A stretch of 9,337 nt of DNA from Lachnoclostridium sp. UBA3320 (GTDB lineage Bacteria; Bacillota; Clostridia; Lachnospirales; Lachnospiraceae), in the NCBI GenBank assembly GCA_002361175.1, contig DESG01000005.1, positions 1 to 9,337 on the forward strand, written 5' to 3'. This document shows, piece after piece, positions 5,208-9,337 of the stretch. Made by a program: the position numbers and the translations under genes. Position 1 is the stretch's first letter. Every line of letters starts with the position of its first letter. A model generated the notes under the pieces. The model had not been told where the DNA came from. It saw only the letters and a program-made list of their open reading frames with translations, and ran no database searches.

Positions 5208-7122
5208 GAGGGAATAATGAATGATAAACGATATCCTCTTTGTTTTTTGGCTCTTTGCCTCTATATTCAAAGTATTGGCAATCACCTATAATGCCAGTAC
5301 TTTCATATATATGGCATGTCTTTTTTTCTTTTCCGTTCATATAACTGGCATAGTGTTGTTTCGTGTGAAATAAATCCAATGAACTGTCATTCCAGATACT
5401 CTGTTTTTTTGGGTAATCTCTTATTTCTAATTCACCATATAAAGTATCAAATACATAAAGCTTATTTTGACGCATTGGTTTCATATAAACTTTAATTCCA
5501 TCTTTAGCAACTGCTATTGAACAATAATTATCTCCCTGTGTATAGTTGCAGCCTATATATTCAAGGTCTAGTGACTGCACAATTTGTCCAGAGGCTTTAT
5601 CATGAACAAATAATCCAAAATAGCCTCCAAAAATTATTTTCTCTGCGTCCACATAATACAATATTGCTCCATCTGCACCTGTGATTCCTTTTAAATCTAC
5701 CGAAGCTGGTTTTGCTTCCACAGTTGCAGAATAAGTATCTGGCATTTTTTTCTTTGACGGTTCAAATACTGTACCATCTTTTAGCTCCATTCCAAAACGT
5801 TTATCTGTAAGTGTAACAGGAGAAGAAGCATCTGCGGCAAAACACAGTGTATTTTTACTGCCTCTTTCAAAAGTATAATGAAACTGCCCATCATCTGTAG
5901 TAAGGATAATTTTATTATTTTTTTCTGTATAAGAACCAAATGGCATATAAGAAGACAGTACATCATAAGTGAAACAAAATGTTTTCTTTTCTGTATCTAG
6001 GGTTAAAGTTGGAAGAACTGCATTTAAAACTTTCGTATCAGCATCTGTTTGTGCTATATATGAACTTGCCAATTCTGTTTTTTCATCTAATGGTTCTGTA
6101 GTTGCTTTATTTTCTATCGTATTCTCTTCTTCTGTTTTTGCTTCCCTAGGATTCGCCAGAAAACATACAGAAATAATAATTCCTATTAAAAATATAATAG
6201 ATGTCAATATAACTGATGGTTTTTTAAATTTTTTCATGCGAACCACCCTTTCTTTTATCTTGATTTTTCCAAAAGACAACGGAGATATATTAAAGCTATT
6301 TTTTCCTGTGCTATAACTTAAAAGAGTAAGCAAATATTCTTTTTTCTCTTGTGTATTCATAAGTAAAACGGCTTTTTCATCACAGGCAAATTCAACATCT
6401 CTGCATAAAAGAGTATAAGAGATCCAGACCAAAGGGTGAAACCAGTATATAGACAGTATTAAAAAAGCTATTATTTTTAATACATGGTCTTTTCTTGCCA
6501 GATGAGCATTTTCATGAGCAAGAATATAAGCTAACTGTTTACTATTTACATTATATGGAATATAAATCCTTGAATTTACAACTCCAAGTATAAAAGGAGA
6601 ATTTACAAATTCGCTTTCCCATATATTGTCAGATAAATGTGTTGCAGTAAATACTTTTTTACGTATATAAATGTGACTTATAAACAAATAGAATAACATA
6701 ATTATTATGCCGACAATCCATATAGTTGTACAAATACTGATAATACTAGTTTTATATTGCTGTTTTATCTTATTGGACGTATCTGGCTGGATATATTCTC
6801 CTGACTGTTTATAGTTATTATCTTTAGATTTAATATTTACATCTGTAAATTTATTATCTGCTTGTATATTTACCACATTATTGTTATCTTTTAAATCAAT
6901 GCTGTCTTGATTAATAGATAAAACTTTATCCCAAACAGGAATAAGACTTATGGAACTTTCAATATTAAAAGGGCATATAAGTTTAAATCCAACTATAACC
7001 CATAAAAAACAGACAATCCATCTTGGAGCTTTATGGAAAAGTAGCCTAAAAGCCATTACAGCCAGAATAATCCAACTTGCATTTACACCCATTGACAGCA
7101 CTTTTACAAAAATATCCTGCAT
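5197..7122 (-). CDS. BlaR1/MecR1-like membrane-bound M56 zinc protease with non-standard sensor domain
   Basis: Predicted signal-transducing membrane protease, 641 aa from ATG 7122. N-terminal helices lie at about residues 12-30 and 36-52, followed by a polar Asn/Lys-rich loop (56-123) and a helix at 127-150. The M56 domain shows NSPFILGVVNSRIYIP, the zinc motif HENAH at 203-207, and CRDVEFACDE at 240-249, which holds the third ligand region. A final helix (about 304-322) leads into a roughly 315-residue outer domain. In BlaR1/MecR1 this outer part is a penicillin-binding transpeptidase-like domain; here no SxxK...KTG layout is apparent. Instead residues 345-455 form one unit and 465-641 contain short strand repeats such as ILYYVDAEKIIFGGYFGLFV and KVYMKPMRQNKLYVFD, suggesting beta-rich, propeller-like structure. 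A GTG nine bases upstream is too close to the AAGGA (7133-7137). The gene lies 35 bp after the repressor gene and is surely cotranscribed with it. Confidence 0.9.
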   Translation of the reverse strand: MQDIFVKVLSMGVNASWIILAVMAFRLLFHKAPRWIVCFLWVIVGFKLICPFNIESSISLIPVWDKVLSINQDSIDLKDNNNVVNIQADNKFTDVNIKSKDNNYKQSGEYIQPDTSNKIKQQYKTSIISICTTIWIVGIIIMLFYLFISHIYIRKKVFTATHLSDNIWESEFVNSPFILGVVNSRIYIPYNVNSKQLAYILAHENAHLARKDHVLKIIAFLILSIYWFHPLVWISYTLLCRDVEFACDEKAVLLMNTQEKKEYLLTLLSYSTGKNSFNISPLSFGKIKIKERVVRMKKFKKPSVILTSIIFLIGIIISVCFLANPREAKTEEENTIENKATTEPLDEKTELASSYIAQTDADTKVLNAVLPTLTLDTEKKTFCFTYDVLSSYMPFGSYTEKNNKIILTTDDGQFHYTFERGSKNTLCFAADASSPVTLTDKRFGMELKDGTVFEPSKKKMPDTYSATVEAKPASVDLKGITGADGAILYYVDAEKIIFGGYFGLFVHDKASGQIVQSLDLEYIGCNYTQGDNYCSIAVAKDGIKVYMKPMRQNKLYVFDTLYGELEIRDYPKKQSIWNDSSLDLFHTKQHYASYMNGKEKKTCHIYESTGIIGDCQYFEYRGKEPKNKEDIVYHSLFPQEK

Positions 7123-7157
7123 ATATATCACTTCCTTCTATAAACAGTTCAGATTTT

Positions 7158-7511
7158 TTAATCTTTTTCAATAATTTTTTTTATATCCTCTATCTCACTT
7201 TCGGACAGTTTTTCATGCCGTCCAAAAGCAGCAATAAATGCAGGAAGTGAGCCTTCAAAAGTTTTTTCTACCATATTGCCTATTTCTGCTTCTTGTATTT
7301 CTTCTTTTGAAATAAGAGAGGTAACAATAGTATTTTCATTTTTAACTACACCACGTTCCGATAACCTCTTTATTACAGTATAAACAGTTGTACTTTTCCA
7401 GCCAAGCTTTTCGTTACAAAGTTTTACAAGTTTCCGGCTTTTTATAGGTTCATTTTCCCATAAAAGCAGACAGAATTTGTATTCGCTTTCAAAAATTTTG
7501 GGTGTTTCCAT
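7158..7511 (-). CDS. BlaI/MecI/CopY-family transcriptional repressor
   Basis: Winged-helix repressor of 117 aa, close to the 120-130 aa of BlaI and MecI. The N-terminal domain runs over residues 5-75, with the recognition helix in GWKSTTVYTVIKRLSERGVV (37-56). The C-terminal dimerisation helices include LPAFIAAFGRHEKLSESEIE (89-108), aligned with the region that is cut in staphylococcal BlaI after BlaR1 activation; the exact Asn-Phe scissile pair is not present. GGAGG (7518-7522) lies 6 nt before the ATG. Two near-identical palindromes on its own promoter imply autoregulation, with the BlaR-like protease as antagonist. No beta-lactamase or PBP target gene lies in the window. Confidence 0.93.
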   Translation of the reverse strand: METPKIFESEYKFCLLLWENEPIKSRKLVKLCNEKLGWKSTTVYTVIKRLSERGVVKNENTIVTSLISKEEIQEAEIGNMVEKTFEGSLPAFIAAFGRHEKLSESEIEDIKKIIEKD

Positions 7512-7536
7512 TAAATTCCTCCTTTAAAAAAAATAC

Positions 7537-7554
7537 ACTCTAATATATTAGAGT
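7537..7554. promoter_or_regulatory. BlaI-type operator 1 over the transcription start
   Basis: ACTCTAATATATTAGAGT is a perfect 18-bp palindrome. It covers the expected transcription start (near 7553) of the blaI-blaR promoter. Its partner 24 bp away differs at two positions. Assignment to the BlaI-type protein rests on location and symmetry; the classical staphylococcal box (TACA/TGTA core) is different. Confidence 0.75.
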
Positions 7555-7560
7555 AATTAT

Positions 7561-7578
7561 ATTCTAATACATTAGAGT
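7561..7578. promoter_or_regulatory. BlaI-type operator 2 within the promoter
   Basis: ATTCTAATACATTAGAGT matches operator 1 at 16 of 18 positions, at a centre-to-centre distance of 24 bp. It covers the -10 box and most of the spacer of the promoter, so a bound dimer would block RNA polymerase directly. Confidence 0.72.
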
Positions 7579-7589
7579 AATATTGTCAA
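7561..7589 (-). promoter_or_regulatory. Strong promoter of the BlaI-BlaR operon
   Basis: On the minus strand TTGACA (7589-7584, perfect -35) is followed after 17 bp by TAGAAT (7566-7561, 5/6 match to -10). A start near 7553 gives a leader of about 40 nt ending in GGAGG. The -35 box begins only 15 bp beyond the stop of the XRE gene, and no terminator intervenes, so read-through from XRE is possible too. Confidence 0.82.
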
Positions 7590-7604
7590 TACTTTTATTA
7601 TTTT

Positions 7605-8123
7605 TTACTTTAACTTCCTCATTCCAATTTTCAAACGCATCTTGGCAGCTTTAATTTTAGCAATATAGCGGCTGGAATATAAAAGCCCTGTCCATAATGT
7701 ACCCATTACAAAACCAAAGATAGTATTGGCAATAGTTACATATGGTTCTGTTCTTGTAAGTCCTATAATATCTATTACCATAAAAACTGTCATGCCAAAA
7801 AGTGCAATAATGAACATAGCACACATTCTTTTTGAAAAAAAACTTTTTTCAATATTATTATAATCGGCTATCTTTAACATCAATTCCTCATCTTTATTAT
7901 TCATATTCTCATCTTTCCTTTCTCCATCTAATATTTCTCCTACTTCTACTTCATAATATTTTGCTAGTTCAATCAACAAGTCAAAATCAGGCATGGTCGT
8001 ACCATTCTCCCACCTAGAAATACTTCGATTAGACACTCCTAATATTTCAGCAAGTTCCACCTGTGTTACAGATTTCTCACTGCGCAGTTTTTTTAGAAAC
8101 AAACCTACCTTTTGCTGATTCAT
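7605..8123 (-). CDS. XRE-family regulator with two membrane helices
   Basis: Protein of 172 aa. Residues 6-62 are a Cro/C1-type helix-turn-helix (LRSEKSVTQVELAEILGVSN, then RSISRWENGTTMPDFDLLIE). A charged linker (67-90) follows, then two hydrophobic segments at about 99-121 (CAMFIIALFGMTVFMVIDII) and 129-149 (TIANTIFGFVMGTLWTGLLY), ending in a basic tail (residues about 154-172). Such HTH-plus-membrane proteins are common in Clostridia, often beside transporters or envelope genes, and are thought to pass membrane state to gene control. AAGGAGG (8132-8138) stands 8 nt before ATG. It is immediately upstream of the BlaI-BlaR genes on the same strand, which suggests a shared module, though each unit may have its own promoter. 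The target is unknown. Confidence 0.88.
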   Translation of the reverse strand: MNQQKVGLFLKKLRSEKSVTQVELAEILGVSNRSISRWENGTTMPDFDLLIELAKYYEVEVGEILDGERKDENMNNKDEELMLKIADYNNIEKSFFSKRMCAMFIIALFGMTVFMVIDIIGLTRTEPYVTIANTIFGFVMGTLWTGLLYSSRYIAKIKAAKMRLKIGMRKLK

Positions 8124-8339
8124 ATTTTTTGCCTCCTTTCAGTTTACAAAATAACATTTTTTGTACAAAAAGTACAGGTCAGAAACTGAGAATAGCAGTT
8201 TTTATGCACAGGACAAAGGCTGAGAACATTAAATCAACTATATTCAATTTTCTTCTTTTTATTTTTATTCTGACAAAAATTTGTATTTAAACAATGCCCA
8301 AACAGTTATTTTCCTTAGAAATACAAATAATGGATAATA
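8124..8339. other. Non-coding leader region of the XRE gene with repeat motifs
   Basis: No credible gene. It contains a 14-bp palindrome TTTTTGTACAAAAA at 8158-8171, just upstream of the XRE ribosome binding site. Two imperfect 21-bp direct repeats lie at 8174-8194 and 8208-8228 (16 of 21 identical, 34-bp period, shared core CTGAGAA). ATTTGTATTT (8279-8288) is inverted at 8319-8328. These could be regulator sites for the XRE protein. No convincing -35/-10 pair was found for the XRE gene. Confidence 0.4.
8281..8316. repeat. 36-bp direct repeat, copy 2 (upstream of the XRE gene)
   Basis: Gap-free match to 5172-5207 at 27 of 36 positions. The base triplet matching the BlaR-like stop codon is again a stop (TAA instead of TAG, minus strand), but the preceding codons are broken by another stop. 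This fits either a worn 3' end of a lost BlaR-like paralogue or a non-coding repeat flanking the three-gene module. Confidence 0.5.
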
Positions 8340-8391
8340 AAAAAATATCAGGGAATAGCACTTTATAAACTGTTATTCCTCGATATTTTTT
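8340..8391. terminator. Long terminator hairpin after the phosphodiesterase gene
   Basis: Bases 8340-8360 pair with 8371-8391: of 21 positions 18 are Watson-Crick, two are G-T and one is unpaired, around the loop CTTTATAAAC. The arms end in A6 and T6, giving a U-run on either strand. It lies 41 bp past the stop codon of the minus-strand phosphodiesterase gene and separates it from the XRE gene. Confidence 0.88.
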
Positions 8392-8431
8392 ACTATTATA
8401 TATCGTTGTCCCTTTAATTTATAAATGAAAT

Positions 8432-9244
8432 TTACTTTTCTGGTATAAATCCTTCAAATATAAATATGTCAAATATCTTTCTTGCCTTTTTCAGCTCCTC
8501 CTTACTTTTTATTGTCCAAGCAACATTTGTTACAGAAAAAAGTTTTCTAATTATTCTGTAGGATAAATTATTGCTATAGTAGTGGTTATAAGCAATAAAA
8601 TCGGGCTTTGCCAGAAAGTTTAACATAAGGTTTGTAAATAAAAATTTTATGACAATATTATTTTTGTCTTTCTCTTTAAACATATCTGATGCAAGCTGTC
8701 CTCGTGGAATCTGTGGCTGTAATTTTTTATATAATGCAACTGCAAGTGGATGGAAAGATTCTATACAGTATTTTCCATTGTACTTTTTCATCTTTTCTGA
8801 CAGAAGTTTGGTTGTCCTTTTCCAATCTCCTTCTGGTTTAATTTCTATAATAAGTGGAACTTTTCCATTTACTGTTTTAAGTACCATGTCTAATGTTGGA
8901 ATCTTTTCTTTAGTGTCTGTTAAATTATAACTGCACAATTCTTTATATGTGCACTCCGTAAGTAGTTTGTCTTTTCCACATATTCTATCAAGTGATGCAT
9001 CATGAAAGACTACAAGCTTGCCATCAGATGTTTTCTGGACATCAAGTTCTATTCCAAATCCAAGTTCTATAGCTTTTTTAAATGCAGGTATAGAATTTTC
9101 AGGACACTTTTTCTTATTGTCATAAAAGCCCCTGTGTGCAAAATAATAGTCTTTGAATGCATCCATGCGTCCTAGTTTATTATTTGGCTTTAAACACATA
9201 CAATACAATATTGGTATGGCTGCTAAAGATAAATATTTTTTCAC
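8432..9244 (-). CDS. Membrane-anchored glycerophosphodiester phosphodiesterase family protein
   Basis: Predicted enzyme of 270 aa that hydrolyses glycerophosphodiesters to glycerol 3-phosphate and an alcohol, used in phospholipid or teichoic acid turnover. After an N-terminal hydrophobic anchor (about residues 4-18) the GDPD barrel shows AHRG (36-39) with catalytic H37, PENS (48-51), IELDV (65-69) with E66 and D68, FHD (80-82) with second catalytic H81, IEIKPE (133-138), ESFHP (162-166) and AWTIK (242-246). Full family length, ending FIFEGFIPEK. The start is uncertain: GTG 9244 has a perfect AAGGAG (9254-9259) 9 nt upstream; ATG 9265 and GTG 9286 are in frame but lack a well-placed ribosome binding site, and 9286 lies in the terminal hairpin of the adjacent putative mobile element. 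It stands alone and is followed by a strong terminator. Confidence 0.9.
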   Translation of the reverse strand: MKKYLSLAAIPILYCMCLKPNNKLGRMDAFKDYYFAHRGFYDNKKKCPENSIPAFKKAIELGFGIELDVQKTSDGKLVVFHDASLDRICGKDKLLTECTYKELCSYNLTDTKEKIPTLDMVLKTVNGKVPLIIEIKPEGDWKRTTKLLSEKMKKYNGKYCIESFHPLAVALYKKLQPQIPRGQLASDMFKEKDKNNIVIKFLFTNLMLNFLAKPDFIAYNHYYSNNLSYRIIRKLFSVTNVAWTIKSKEELKKARKIFDIFIFEGFIPEK

Positions 9245-9275
9245 ATTACATTGCTCCTTATCCATTATATTCTGA

Positions 9276-9337
9276 CTACTCTCCACGGCAAGCCGTGGAG
9301 GTTCTAACTGATGACATTTTGCAGTAATCGTACATCA
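9276..9337 (-). mobile_element. Probable 3' end of a tnpB-type IS200/IS605-family element, cut by the window edge
   Basis: On the minus strand a frame open from the window edge reads MYDYCKMSSVRTSTACRGE and stops at TAG 9278-9276; the C-terminal 'TSTACRGE' style is like that of TnpB proteins of Clostridia, from memory. The coding end overlaps a perfect hairpin, as the right ends of these elements do, and AGAACC precedes the stem in the way seen for TnpB guide-RNA scaffolds. Only about 60 bases are visible, so the gene itself is not proven. If correct, the element's right end lies near 9270, directly upstream of the phosphodiesterase gene. Confidence 0.42.
9281..9300. repeat. Perfect 9-bp GC-rich hairpin at the putative element end
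   Basis: CTCCACGGC (9281-9289) pairs exactly with GCCGTGGAG (9292-9300) around a 2-base gap. It is far more GC-rich than the surroundings. Subterminal hairpins of this kind are recognised by TnpA of IS200/IS605 elements and also form the last stem of TnpB-associated RNA. It has no T-run and so is a poor terminator. Confidence 0.75.

Noticed and set aside
5969..6316. 115-codon plus-strand frame opposite the BlaR-like gene
   Set aside because: Antisense reading of a well-supported membrane protease; no ribosome binding site and no recognisable family.
7143..7154. AACAGTTCAGAT, a third occurrence of the core of the inverted repeat at 66-82
   Set aside because: Only 12 bases match, in the short gap between the BlaI- and BlaR-like genes, with no partner arm nearby; chance is plausible.
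1..9337. CRISPR array, tRNA, rRNA or riboswitch
   Set aside because: No regularly spaced repeats, cloverleaf-like segments or conserved riboswitch cores were recognised on either strand by eye.

Overview
The window is AT-rich, with strong GGAGG-type ribosome binding sites, sigma-A-like promoters and closely packed same-strand genes. Gene content (BlaI/BlaR1-like pair, XRE regulator with membrane anchor, Rpn-family remnant, a probable IS200/IS605-type end) fits a low-GC Firmicute of class Clostridia, most likely Lachnospiraceae. This assignment is an inference from style and protein families; no rRNA or other taxonomic marker is present.

Layout. Bases 1-332 are non-coding and contain nested inverted repeats plus a probable promoter. 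A plus-strand pair follows: an AraC-family regulator with a cupin-like N-terminal half (333-1181) and, 9 nt later, an RtcB RNA ligase (1191-2333). Bases 2340-2585 hold a decayed 3' piece of an Rpn-family (PD-(D/E)XK) gene. A long two-sided hairpin (2661-2700) separates this from the minus-strand genes. Everything convincing from 2716 to the right edge is on the minus strand: an ABC-3 metal permease and its ATPase without a substrate-binding protein, ribulose-phosphate 3-epimerase (rpe) with its own promoter, a BlaR1-like M56 protease with an unusual extracellular domain, a BlaI/MecI-type repressor behind a promoter covered by two operators, an XRE regulator with two membrane helices, and a membrane-anchored glycerophosphodiester phosphodiesterase. 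The right edge shows a perfect hairpin and an open frame resembling the 3' end of a tnpB-type element.

How the genes may work together. AraC-RtcB looks like one transcription unit in which the AraC protein would control RNA repair. XRE-BlaI-BlaR looks like an envelope-signal module: BlaR is expected to sense an outside signal, activate its zinc protease and lead to BlaI loss, releasing the promoter. No beta-lactamase is encoded here and the sensor domain is not recognisably penicillin-binding, so the signal is unknown.

The region shows recombination scars. About 90 bp covering the promoter, ribosome binding site and first ten codons of the AraC gene is repeated at 4303-4394, and a degraded 36-bp direct repeat flanks the XRE-BlaI-BlaR module. 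I do not see a clearly new multi-gene defence system. The most interesting items are the AraC-RtcB pairing, the BlaR1-like sensor, the two direct-repeat pairs and the transposon-like end upstream of the phosphodiesterase.
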